Assembly: GCA_030837965.1 (NCBI GenBank)
Contig: JAUTXP010000033.1
Span: forward strand, 1-36,249
From: Acidimicrobiaceae bacterium
GTDB lineage: Bacteria; Actinomycetota; Acidimicrobiia; Acidimicrobiales; JAUTXP01
Length of the DNA stretch: 36,249 nucleotides
Direction: 5' to 3'
In this document: positions 8,553 through 17,721 of the stretch, piece after piece
Layout: every line of letters begins with the position of its first letter
Position numbering within the stretch: position 1 is the stretch's first letter
Program-made: the position numbers and the translations under genes
Notes under the pieces: generated by a model
Databases searched by the model: none
What the model saw: the letters and a program-made list of their open reading frames with translations, nothing else
What the model was told of the DNA's origin: nothing

Positions 8553-9476
8553 CTACCGGCTCTCGTCCTGAGCCGAAGACTTCGTCTCCAGCCAACGGCG
8601 GAAGCCGGCCGCATTGGAATGCACGCCGTTGAGCGTCTCCAGCTTGTCCCGCTGGCCCTCGGCCACGTCGGTCAACTCGGACCCGAAGGCTTCGTCCAAC
8701 GCCGCCGCGATGTCGCGGTCCTCCCGCCAGGCCTGCTCGGCCACCGAGGCCCATCGGGTCAGCGTCTCGGCCGCCTCCTCCAGCACGGTGTCGGTGTTGG
8801 GCACCAGGCCGTAGTGGGCCAAGGCGATCCCTGCAGGCCGGCGGGCCGCGAAGCGCTGGAGCGAGTTGAGGGCCTGGTCGAGGTCGAAGTCGGGCGGCGG
8901 CGTCGACGGACGCAGCACGCCGGAGTCGGGCAGCCGCACGCCCACCGCGTCGCCCACGAAGAGGATGCCGCTGTCCGAGTCGTGCAGCCCGAGGTGGTGC
9001 TTGGCGTGACCGGGCGAGTCCACCGTGGTCAGGACCCGCGTCGGCCCGACGCGCACCTCCTCGCCGTCGGCCAGGACGTGGATGCGCTCGGCCGGGGTGG
9101 GGTCGAGGCGGCCATAGAGCGAGTCGAGCAGGTCTCCGTAGACCCGCGATGCGGAGTCGACCAGCTTGGTCGGGTCGGCCAGGTGACGGGCGCCCTTTTC
9201 GTGCACATAGACGGTGGCGTTGGGAAAGGCCCGGGCCACGTCCCCCACGCCGCCCGCGTGGTCGAGGTGGATGTGGGTGACCACCACGCCCGCCAAGTCG
9301 TCAGCCCCCACTCCCAGGTCGGCCAGCGCGGCCAGCAGGGTGGGAACCGACGTCTGGCTGCCCGTCTCGACCAGCACCGGCTCGGGGCCTTCGACGAGGT
9401 AGCCCGCTGTCACCCGCTCCCACCCGCCCAACAGGGTGTCGATCTCGTGGACGCCGGGGCCGATCAAGGTCGCCAT
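8553..9476 (-). CDS. MBL-fold metallo-hydrolase
   Basis: Metallo-beta-lactamase-fold enzyme. The metal-binding motif THIHLDHAGG is intact, followed by His in DSPGHAKHHLG, Asp in LFVGDAVG, and a late His in LAHYGLV. The overall form (about 307 residues, with a helical C-terminal part after the fold) resembles the glyoxalase-II-like or lactonase-like hydrolases rather than true beta-lactamases. The longer frame begins upstream, but ATG 9476 (MATLIGPGVHEID) gives the standard N-terminus. It is the first gene of the minus-strand run MBL-HAD-HAD-GlsB-enoyl-CoA hydratase and is divergent from the DinB-like gene, with 31 bases between. Confidence 0.88.
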   Translation of the reverse strand: MATLIGPGVHEIDTLLGGWERVTAGYLVEGPEPVLVETGSQTSVPTLLAALADLGVGADDLAGVVVTHIHLDHAGGVGDVARAFPNATVYVHEKGARHLADPTKLVDSASRVYGDLLDSLYGRLDPTPAERIHVLADGEEVRVGPTRVLTTVDSPGHAKHHLGLHDSDSGILFVGDAVGVRLPDSGVLRPSTPPPDFDLDQALNSLQRFAARRPAGIALAHYGLVPNTDTVLEEAAETLTRWASVAEQAWREDRDIAAALDEAFGSELTDVAEGQRDKLETLNGVHSNAAGFRRWLETKSSAQDESR

Positions 9477-9507
9477 GGGCCGGACGCTATTCGGGTAGAC
9501 GTGGCGT

Positions 9508-10020
9508 ATGCAGTGCGCCGCGTGCGGGTTCATGGATACGTCGGTGACGCCCTCGGACGCGGCAGTGGCGCTGCGGTCGTACCCCCGCCGCTACCGCGCC
9601 GTGCTGGTCCGTCCGGACGACGACGACGCCGACGTGGTCCGCCGCCCGGCGGCCGACGGCTGGTCGGCCCTCGACCACGCCGCCCACGTTGCCGTCAGCT
9701 TCGACGCGGTGGCCGAGGCCCTGCGATTGGTGTCCATCGAGGACTCTCCGGTGGTGGCACTGGCCCCCGAGCGGCGGCCCGATGGGTCAGGCCATGAAGG
9801 CATCGACGCCGTCCTTGATCGACTGGCCCACGCCGCGGCCAGCGCGGCGGAAGCGGTCGAGCACATCGGCGGCGCCGACTGGGACAGGACGGCGCGGCTC
9901 GGCCCTGACGGCGTCGACACCATGACTGCTCTGGACCTGGCCCGCCATGGCGTCCACGAGGGCGTGCACCATCTGCGGGGCGCGCAGCACGCGGTGGAAG
10001 AAGCGGTTTCTCCCGCTTGA
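9508..10020 (+). CDS. DinB-like (DinB superfamily) protein
   Basis: A 170-residue four-helix-bundle protein of the DinB/YfiT-like superfamily, possibly a metal-dependent thiol transferase or hydrolase. The likely metal ligands are His in LDHAAHV near residue 57 and the pair in RHGVHEGVHHLRG near the C-terminus. The N-terminus MQCAACGF has two close cysteines, a feature I associate with an actinobacterial subgroup. The central part is rich in Asp/Glu. Start ATG 9508. A membrane protein gene begins 20 bases after its stop. No substrate can be named. Confidence 0.72.
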   Translation: MQCAACGFMDTSVTPSDAAVALRSYPRRYRAVLVRPDDDDADVVRRPAADGWSALDHAAHVAVSFDAVAEALRLVSIEDSPVVALAPERRPDGSGHEGIDAVLDRLAHAAASAAEAVEHIGGADWDRTARLGPDGVDTMTALDLARHGVHEGVHHLRGAQHAVEEAVSPA

Positions 10021-10040
10021 ACGTCGGGAACAGCGCGGGC

Positions 10041-10760
10041 ATGGCACGAGACGTGGTAGTCGAGACCCGAGACGACAGGGCCGCACTGGCGGCCGACGCA
10101 GGAATGGGGCGCATCTCGTTCGGCAGCGTGCTGGCGGGGACGCTCGTGGCGTACGGCGCCTTCGCCGTGCTGGCCGCGCTAACCGCCGTGCTGGTCAGGG
10201 CGGTGGGCGTGGACAGGAACCTGTCCACCGACCAGTGGCGCCAGCTCGGCGTGGGTGGCGGGATCGCCGTGGCCCTGGTCCTGTTCCTGAGCTACTTCTA
10301 CGGCGGCTATGTCGCGGGCCGCATGGCCCGGCGCGGCGGCGTGATGAACGGGCTGTTGGTCTTCTTCCTCGGCGTGGTGGTGGCCGTGGGCATCGCCGGC
10401 TTGGCCAAGGCCTTCACCGACGGCGACGCCATCGTGCGCAACCTGCGCAGCGTGGGCGTGCCCACCAGCGCGAGCGAATGGCGCGACATCGGCACGGTGG
10501 CGGGCATCGGCTCACTGGTGGCCATGATCCTGGGGTCCGTGCTGGGCGGGGCCAAGGGCGAGCGTTGGCACGGCAAGCTGCTGGCCCGAGCCTGGGATCC
10601 CGAGGTGGGCGAGGGCGTCCCCGTCAACCCCGGCACCCGGCACGCCACCGTGGTGGACGACGGCTCGAGCGTCATGACCACCCGCCGCGACACCGAGGCC
10701 GACCGGGTCATCGACGTCGACCGGGACGCGCACCGCTCCGTCACGACCGACTCGGACTGA
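10041..10760 (+). CDS. Four-helix membrane protein, unknown function
   Basis: Predicted integral membrane protein of 239 residues, not recognised as a named family. Four hydrophobic segments are visible: LAGTLVAYGAFAVLAALTA, GGIAVALVLFLSYFYGG, LLVFFLGVVVAVGIAGLA and VAGIGSLVAMILGSVLGG. A cytoplasmic-looking acidic and charged tail of about 60 residues follows (for example DTEADRVIDVDRDAHRS). The Gly-rich helices and the YVAGRMARRGG loop resemble YrzE/TIGR04086-type membrane proteins only loosely. The frame can start at a TTG upstream, but ATG 10041 (MARDVVVETRDD) is better. Probably cotranscribed with the DinB-like gene. Confidence 0.7.
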   Translation: MARDVVVETRDDRAALAADAGMGRISFGSVLAGTLVAYGAFAVLAALTAVLVRAVGVDRNLSTDQWRQLGVGGGIAVALVLFLSYFYGGYVAGRMARRGGVMNGLLVFFLGVVVAVGIAGLAKAFTDGDAIVRNLRSVGVPTSASEWRDIGTVAGIGSLVAMILGSVLGGAKGERWHGKLLARAWDPEVGEGVPVNPGTRHATVVDDGSSVMTTRRDTEADRVIDVDRDAHRSVTTDSD

Positions 10761-10803
10761 CGCCCCCAGCCGGGCCGGCCGGGCCGCTGCGCGGCGGGCC
10801 GAG

Positions 10804-12399
<1,596 letters not shown>

Positions 12400-12465
12400 G
12401 CCCCCATGGTGGCCGACGCGGCCGCGTGTTCCCGACGGGTTAACCGCGGCCGCGGCGCACGGGCG

Positions 12466-13098
12466 CTACTCGTTCTGCTTGAGGGCGGTGTCGATGGCGG
12501 CCGCGGCAGCCAGCATCAGCTTGCGCATCCCGGGCGAAACGGTGGCGTCGCTGACCTCGAGCACGTAGTTGTCGGCCGTGGTGAACAGCTCCTTGCCCAA
12601 GCCGGCCCACTTCTTGGAGATGCGCCCCACCTCACGCTCGGCCGGGTCGAGGATGGCGAAGTCCCACGCCCGCCAGTTCTCGGCCCGGATCTGGCCCAGG
12701 GCTGCGCCCGATGCATCCTCCAACCCGAAGCGAATCTTGCCGATCACGTTCTGCTGCACGATGCGGCCCACGGCCGCGCCCCCGCCGTCGGCCACCTCCA
12801 CCGAGGACTTCATGAGCTTGGCGGGCCGGGTCAGCGACAGGACCAGCGCGCCGCCCGCGTCGTACACACCCAGGCGCACGGACATGAACTGGTCGAACCG
12901 GGTCAAGGCCCGCACGACCTTGCGGGCCTTGCTCTGCCCCTCTTGGCGGACCGATCCCACCACCTGCCCCTGCGGGTCGCGGATGGTGTACTCGTTGGTC
13001 AGCTCGATGAGCTTGGCCTTTTGATTGACGATCAGGACGTCGGCGGCGAGCAGGTCGGGGGAGTCGGCACGGTCAGCGGGGTCAGCGTGGTCGGTCAC
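12466..13098 (-). CDS. LURP-one-related / phospholipid scramblase-like protein
   Basis: A 210-residue protein with the closed beta-barrel pattern of the scramblase/LURP-one (LOR) fold: repeated short strands such as EYTIRDPQGQVVGSVRQEG, LGVYDAGGALVLSLTRP, IGKIRFGLEDASGAALGQI and WDFAILDPAEREVGRISKKW, then a C-terminal hydrophobic helix (KLMLAAAAAIDTAL). Family members bind lipids or act as membrane-associated regulators, and their bacterial role is not established. The start is GTG 13098, overlapping the stop of the DsbA-like gene in a GTGA junction, so translation is likely coupled. The close link with a ceramidase-like enzyme gene is suggestive of membrane-lipid biology. Confidence 0.75.
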   Translation of the reverse strand: MTDHADPADRADSPDLLAADVLIVNQKAKLIELTNEYTIRDPQGQVVGSVRQEGQSKARKVVRALTRFDQFMSVRLGVYDAGGALVLSLTRPAKLMKSSVEVADGGGAAVGRIVQQNVIGKIRFGLEDASGAALGQIRAENWRAWDFAILDPAEREVGRISKKWAGLGKELFTTADNYVLEVSDATVSPGMRKLMLAAAAAIDTALKQNE

Positions 13099-13784
13099 GA
13101 TGCAGAGGCTGCCACTTCCAGCAGACGCTTGTAGACGTCGGGGTCGTCCTGGTCGACCACGGGGAAGCCGGTGCCGTGCTCACCCACCCAGTGCAGATCG
13201 ATGCCCGGGTTGTGCACGTCGGTCCCATCCGGGAGGAACAGGTGCGGGCTGCCCTTGACGCGAGCCGAGGTGCGGGCCGTCTCGCACTGGTCGAGCACGG
13301 CGCTGCGGGCCGCGCCCGAGTCGAACGCCTCGCGCAACGCGTCCAGGGCGGCGTCGCCATGTTCAGCACCCAGGGCCGACTGGGCCACGTCCAAGAGCAC
13401 GTGGCGCAGGGAGATGCAGCGGCTCTCGCCGAACATGGCCACCCGCAGGGCCCGGTCGATCCGCTCGGCCGCCTCCACGCCAAGGACCGACTTGGCCGCC
13501 TGCACCAGCTCCAAGGCGGGCAGCGTGGTCACCGGCCAGGTGCCCGCCGGGCCCTGCCAGACCTGCCACCCGGCGTCGGGCTCGAGGGCGCCCGCCACCG
13601 GAACCTCGGCAGCCAGCACGTTGAACGGAGTGGGCCGCTCGTTGAAGACCTCGAGCGGAAAGGCCCGATGGTCGAACTGCACCTGGCCTTCCAGCCCCAG
13701 TTCGGCCCGCACCCGGTGCAGCCGGGCCACAGCGACGTGGGCCCAGGGGCAGGCGATGTCCGAGTAGACGGCGATGGCAGCCAT
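13095..13784 (-). CDS. DsbA-family oxidoreductase-like protein
   Basis: Thioredoxin-fold protein of the DsbA/FrnE/2-hydroxychromene-2-carboxylate isomerase group. The N-terminus reads MAAIAVYSDIACPWAHVA: the first active-site Cys is present, but the second is Ala (CPWA instead of CPWC), so it probably is not an ordinary dithiol oxidase. The cis-Pro region is GSPHLFLPDGTDVHNPG. There is no signal peptide, so it is cytoplasmic. Start ATG 13784 is chosen over the upstream start because it begins right at the first strand. It follows the ceramidase-like gene by 7 bases and overlaps the scramblase-like gene by 4, so it is clearly in one operon. Confidence 0.85.
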   Translation of the reverse strand: MAAIAVYSDIACPWAHVAVARLHRVRAELGLEGQVQFDHRAFPLEVFNERPTPFNVLAAEVPVAGALEPDAGWQVWQGPAGTWPVTTLPALELVQAAKSVLGVEAAERIDRALRVAMFGESRCISLRHVLLDVAQSALGAEHGDAALDALREAFDSGAARSAVLDQCETARTSARVKGSPHLFLPDGTDVHNPGIDLHWVGEHGTGFPVVDQDDPDVYKRLLEVAASAS

Positions 13785-13791
13785 GCCGGGG

Positions 13792-16700
13792 TTATCCCCG
13801 GCCCGCCTCCCGGCCCACACCGACACCAGCCAGCAGGACCCCGGTCAGGAGCAGGACCAACAGCGCGCCCAGCCCGGCCACCACGCTGACCGGCGTGCCT
13901 CGCAGGGGGGTCCACCCGGGAGCAGTCCCGTGCGCCGCACCCCGGCCTCGTCCCGCGGCCGAGCCCGCGGCACCGTGGCCGCCCACCGCCGGACGGGCCG
14001 TCCCGGCCCCCGCACCCGACCCGGTGCCCGCCACCGAGGCACTGGGCGTGCCGTTGATCTCGCCGAACCCGTCGCGCACGCCGCCCGGGGCGACCGCCGC
14101 CGTCTCACCGACCAGGACCGCGCTGCTCGACACCCAGCGCCCGGCGGCCTGGTCGAAGGCCGCGGCCAGCGTCCTGGTCCCCGAGCCGTTGGCCTGGGCC
14201 ACGGTCAGGTCCACAGAGGCGACCTTGCCCGCCGAGGCCCACGGCCGGAACGAGCACGTCTTGCACACCTGGGGCCTGCCGTCGTCCTTGATGAAGCGGG
14301 CGACAAGGGTCGACGCGGCCGTGGCCGCGTAGGTGCGGGGGTAGGCCACAGGAGCAACGGCCACCGACACCCGGCCGTCAGGCAGGCTGGCGATGTCGGT
14401 CACCTGGATGCCGTCCCACGGCGCCACCGCGAAGGGCCGCGAGGCCAGGTGGTAAGGCTGGGCTGAGCCGCCCTTCTGCATGGCCCCGTCGACCACGAAT
14501 CGGTAGGTCCCGTTCGGCACCTGACGGGCGGCCTGGGTCGGGAAGGGGTCGAAAGCCTCGAAGTGAGCCGTCCACTTCCATTGGAAGCGGCCCGTGCGGG
14601 TGTCGGCCACCGAGGCCACGCCCTTGGGCAGGGCCAGGAACGTCTGCACCTCGCCGGACTGGTCGGCGAAGGGCGTCCACGACCCGTCGGCCTGGCGCTG
14701 CTCCACGGCCACCCGGGGATTGTCCACCGCGTTGTCGCCTCCCACCCACGTGAAGGTGGCGGCGTCGAAGCGCTTGATGTCGACCGGCTCGGTGACCACG
14801 GAGGCCGGGCCCAGGTCGTCGGCCACCGATGCCAGCCACGCGTCGTAGGCCACGGCCGACGCGTGGCCCAAGGCGATGGACTCGTTCTGCTGGCGAGCCT
14901 CGTCGGCCTGGGCCGCGGCGTCGAGCGGCTCGGCTTGCACGGCCGGTCCCTGCCGGAGGGCGGCCGCCATCTTCACCAGGCGGGTGACCATGTAGTCGGC
15001 CGTGTGGGCGCCGTAGGACGTGAGCGCCTTTCGGTAGCTGTCCCTGTTCATGTACTCGCGGTAGCTGACCGTGTAGCCGTCGTAGTCGCCGGTGTGGCCC
15101 AGGCCGACGGGCAGCTTGTAGCCGTCGCACGCGGGGCACACGTCTTGCAGCTCCTGCTTGGTGAAGTTGCCCTTGATCTGGGCCGCGTCGGTGGGCTCGG
15201 CGTTGGCGAAGGGCGCGTTGTTGGTCTCGTCCCAACCCTTGGCGTCGTTGTGGATCTCGGCCTTCATGCGGTCGAACTCGGCCTTGGTGACCGTGAGACT
15301 GCGGTCGGCCGGGTTGGCCGTCCTCGGGTTCTCGCAGACGTAGGTCGAGGCGGTGGCGTCGGCCGGGTCGCAGAACTGGTCCCAGGGGTAGCCGTCCCAG
15401 ATGTTGCCCCTGGCCGCGTCGGTCCTGGTCTTGAGGTTGAGGATGAGGTCGACCTGGGCCTCGCACGAGCACGAGGCCAGCAGCACCTCGCCCAGCCGCA
15501 CGGCCTGGAGGTGGATGCGCAGGTTCTCCTCCACGGCCTTGAACGCGGGGGTGTCGTGGTGCTGGGGCAGGGGGATGCCGGCCTGGGTCAGGGTCTCGTA
15601 GATCGGAGCGTCGACGGGCGGGGCGGGCCCGCGGGCGCAGTCAGGGGTGGTGGTCGTGCCCGGATGGAGGTCGAAGGTGGGCTGGGCCCGGCAGTTGCCC
15701 GCGCTGGGATACGGGTGCGACACCGGTCCCGGCACCCAGTTCTCAGACACGCCCACGGGAAAGTCGGTGGACATGGGCACGAGGACGGATGCGTCGCCCG
15801 CGCCGATCTGGTGCCAGGCCTTCACCACGTCGGCGGCCAGGTAGGAGGCGCCCCGCTCCATCTGGGCGTAGCCCATGTGGGCCCACTCCCTCCACACGCC
15901 GTCGGGGAGCTGCTCGCGGCCCGCCCGGTCGCCGTAAGGGCCCTCGCTGGAGCCGACGTCGCCCTGGGCGAAGACCATGGTGGAGCCGGTGGCCCGGTCG
16001 ACGTCGCGCTGGAGGGCGCTCAGGTAGTCCGCCGTGATCAGGTTGTAGCCGTCGAGCGACTCCGGGTGCTGGCCCCAGTTGACCCACGTGGCCAGGGGCC
16101 GAGGCGATCCCGGCGTGGACACGTCGTCGAAGCGCAGGACGGTGAGGTCCATGTCGCCGAACTTGGCCGGGTAGCCCGCAGGGGTGCCGTCGTCGCCGAT
16201 CTGCGGGCCGACGATGTTGCCCTTGAAGATGTTGTGCTGGAGCTTGGTGGCGCCCATGCGGACCGGCACCAGGGAGGTGGCGGCCTGGGTGATGGCCTTG
16301 GCTGCCTGCCTGGCCTCGTACTCGAACATGCGCAGGTTGAAGGCGTCCTCGAACAGCCACACACCCGCCGACGGCGTGAGGTCGTAGGGCGAGGAGTGGT
16401 TGTGGGTGGCCGACCACACGATGTTGTGGCGGGTGATCCCGAGGGCGGGGTCGAGGAGCTGCTCGACCCGGCGCTGAAGGTGGTCCTGAGCCAGGTAGTT
16501 GTCGGCCTTGACCAAAGCAACCCGCTGGCCGTTGGCCCCCTCGACGACCAGGGCCCGGATGCTGAGCCGGGACTGCACGCCGTAGCTGGGCTCGTCGCCC
16601 ACCGACTCCACGTTGGGGTCAAAGCCCGAGCTCCCTTGGGCCTCGCCGCCCACGTCGCGGGTGCTGGCGTACTGGCCCGCGCCCGAGCCCACGTTCCAGG

Positions 16701-16827
16701 TGGCGTCGGCCACCCCCACCCCGGCTCGCACGTGGGACGCCGGATTCTCGGCCGACGCACCCGTCACGGTGGCGAGGAGGCCGAGCAGAAGGGCGGCGAT
16801 GAAGGCTGGAACAAAGACGCGGCGCAC
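13792..16827 (-). CDS. Secreted neutral/alkaline ceramidase-like hydrolase with C-terminal membrane anchor
   Basis: A 1011-residue exported protein. It begins with a signal peptide (RRVFVPAFIAALLLGLLATVTGASA). The next 600 residues resemble neutral ceramidase: ADATWNVGSG-like opening, SATHNHSSPYD near residue 138 (metal-binding His region), NWGQHPESLDG, then VFAQGDVGSSEGP. Neutral ceramidases cleave the amide bond of ceramide. Several Cys pairs (for example SCSCEAQ, CPACDGY) fit an extracytoplasmic location. From about residue 680 there are beta-rich segments, then a Gly/Ala/Pro linker, and a final helix (VAGLGALLVLLLTGVLLAGV) with basic end, implying cell-surface anchoring. GTG 16827 is the start. 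Family match is by motif order, and the exact substrate could be another N-acyl lipid. Confidence 0.75.
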   Translation of the reverse strand: MRRVFVPAFIAALLLGLLATVTGASAENPASHVRAGVGVADATWNVGSGAGQYASTRDVGGEAQGSSGFDPNVESVGDEPSYGVQSRLSIRALVVEGANGQRVALVKADNYLAQDHLQRRVEQLLDPALGITRHNIVWSATHNHSSPYDLTPSAGVWLFEDAFNLRMFEYEARQAAKAITQAATSLVPVRMGATKLQHNIFKGNIVGPQIGDDGTPAGYPAKFGDMDLTVLRFDDVSTPGSPRPLATWVNWGQHPESLDGYNLITADYLSALQRDVDRATGSTMVFAQGDVGSSEGPYGDRAGREQLPDGVWREWAHMGYAQMERGASYLAADVVKAWHQIGAGDASVLVPMSTDFPVGVSENWVPGPVSHPYPSAGNCRAQPTFDLHPGTTTTPDCARGPAPPVDAPIYETLTQAGIPLPQHHDTPAFKAVEENLRIHLQAVRLGEVLLASCSCEAQVDLILNLKTRTDAARGNIWDGYPWDQFCDPADATASTYVCENPRTANPADRSLTVTKAEFDRMKAEIHNDAKGWDETNNAPFANAEPTDAAQIKGNFTKQELQDVCPACDGYKLPVGLGHTGDYDGYTVSYREYMNRDSYRKALTSYGAHTADYMVTRLVKMAAALRQGPAVQAEPLDAAAQADEARQQNESIALGHASAVAYDAWLASVADDLGPASVVTEPVDIKRFDAATFTWVGGDNAVDNPRVAVEQRQADGSWTPFADQSGEVQTFLALPKGVASVADTRTGRFQWKWTAHFEAFDPFPTQAARQVPNGTYRFVVDGAMQKGGSAQPYHLASRPFAVAPWDGIQVTDIASLPDGRVSVAVAPVAYPRTYAATAASTLVARFIKDDGRPQVCKTCSFRPWASAGKVASVDLTVAQANGSGTRTLAAAFDQAAGRWVSSSAVLVGETAAVAPGGVRDGFGEINGTPSASVAGTGSGAGAGTARPAVGGHGAAGSAAGRGRGAAHGTAPGWTPLRGTPVSVVAGLGALLVLLLTGVLLAGVGVGREAGRG

Positions 16828-16858
16828 ACAGCAACGTTTGACGGGTGCCTTTCCTCTT

Positions 16859-16877
16859 CCTGCACAGCGGGTGCAGG
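16859..16877. promoter_or_regulatory. Small hairpin in the leader of the ceramidase-like gene
   Basis: CCTGCAC and GTGCAGG form a perfect 7-bp stem around a 5-base loop. On the minus strand it lies after the sigma-factor stop and just before a purine-rich run AGGAAGAGGAAAGG, upstream of GTG 16827. It might weaken read-through or shape the leader. No T-run. Confidence 0.35.
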
Positions 16878-16906
16878 TAAGGCGATACGTCCCCTGTGTC
16901 CGGGTG

Positions 16907-17635
16907 TCAGGCCGAGCGGACCGAGTCGTCCCGCTCGGCCGACCAGGCCCTGAGCTGGGCCAGGGTCCTGGCCAGCAGGCGGGACACGTGCATCTGGGAC
17001 ATGCCCAGCAGCACCGCGATCTCCCGCTGGGTCAGGTCCATGGCGAAGCGCAGCTCCAAGATGCGCCGCTCCCGCTCGGGCAGGCGCTCGACCAGCGGGC
17101 CGAGCAGGTGGCGCTGCTCGACGGCGTCGAGGTCGGTGGACTCGGCTGCCGCGTAGTCGGCCGCGGTGGTGCCGTCCTCCATGGGCGCGTCCAGCGAGGC
17201 CATCCGAAAGGCCAGCCCGGCCTCCAACGCCTGGACCACCTGCTCCTCGGTCAACCCGGCCCGCTCGGCCATCTCGGTCAGGCTGGGCGATCGGCCCAAG
17301 TCCTGGTTCAGGCCGTCGGTCGCCTCCTTGACCCGCAGGTACGCCTCTTGCACGGAGCGGGGGACGTGGATGCTCCAGCGGGTGTCGCGGAAGTGGTGCT
17401 TGAGCTCGCCCAGGATGGTGGCGGTGGCGAAGGTGGAGAACTGGATGCCCCGGTCCTCGCTGAAGCGCTCGGCCGCCCTGACCAGGCCGATCATGGCCAC
17501 CTGGATCAGGTCGTCGAGGGTCTCGCCCCGGTTGGCGTAGCGGGAGGCGAGGGACTGGGCCAGGCCCAGGTGGCGCTGCACCAAGTCGTCGCGACGGGCC
17601 TGCTCTGCGTCTGTTCCCCCGTAGCCGTCACCCAT
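16907..17635 (-). CDS. RNA polymerase sigma factor, SigB/SigF/FliA-type (group 3)
   Basis: Alternative sigma factor, 242 residues. Region 2 is clear: LVQRHLGLAQSLASRYANRGETLDDLIQ then VAMIGLVRAAERFSEDRGIQFSTFATATILGELKHHFRD. Region 3 starts at VPRSVQEAYLRVKEAT. Region 4 with its HTH is LPERERRILELRFAMDLTQREIAVLLGMSQMHVSRLL. This order matches SigF/SigB stress and sporulation sigma factors of actinobacteria. No anti-sigma factor or antagonist gene lies nearby, which is unusual for the group. ATG 17635 has only a weak ribosome site. It lies 50-90 bases after the DUF4388 gene and before the ceramidase-like gene. Confidence 0.93.
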   Translation of the reverse strand: MGDGYGGTDAEQARRDDLVQRHLGLAQSLASRYANRGETLDDLIQVAMIGLVRAAERFSEDRGIQFSTFATATILGELKHHFRDTRWSIHVPRSVQEAYLRVKEATDGLNQDLGRSPSLTEMAERAGLTEEQVVQALEAGLAFRMASLDAPMEDGTTAADYAAAESTDLDAVEQRHLLGPLVERLPERERRILELRFAMDLTQREIAVLLGMSQMHVSRLLARTLAQLRAWSAERDDSVRSA

Positions 17636-17685
17636 CGCGGCCCTGAGCTTCCCATCCCCGGCCCCCCGAAGGAAGCCCCCGTCAT

Positions 17686-17716
17686 CTTTTCCACAGCAAC
17701 AGGTGCTGTGGAAAAG
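17686..17716. promoter_or_regulatory. 13-bp perfect hairpin made of two inverted TTTTCCACA boxes
   Basis: CTTTTCCACAGCA (17686-17698), a 5-base loop, and TGCTGTGGAAAAG (17704-17716). Each arm carries TTTTCCACA, one mismatch from the DnaA box TTATCCACA. It lies 5 bases after the DUF4388 stop and about 50 bases before the sigma-factor start. As a terminator it lacks a T-tract after the stem, so it could be a terminator, a DnaA-binding site, or both. Confidence 0.55.
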
Positions 17717-17721
17717 TCGCG

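Noticed and set aside
14563-16953. Very long plus-strand open frame (about 796 codons) opposite the ceramidase-like gene, and similar ones opposite dnaX, the ABC exporter and both ABC-F genes
   Set aside because: Translations are Gly/Arg/His/Val-rich with no domain. They mirror the minus-strand genes, as expected in a high-GC genome where antisense frames lack stops.
17686-17716. Replication origin suggested by inverted DnaA-like boxes
   Set aside because: Only two boxes, no AT-rich unwinding element and no dnaA, dnaN or parAB genes nearby.
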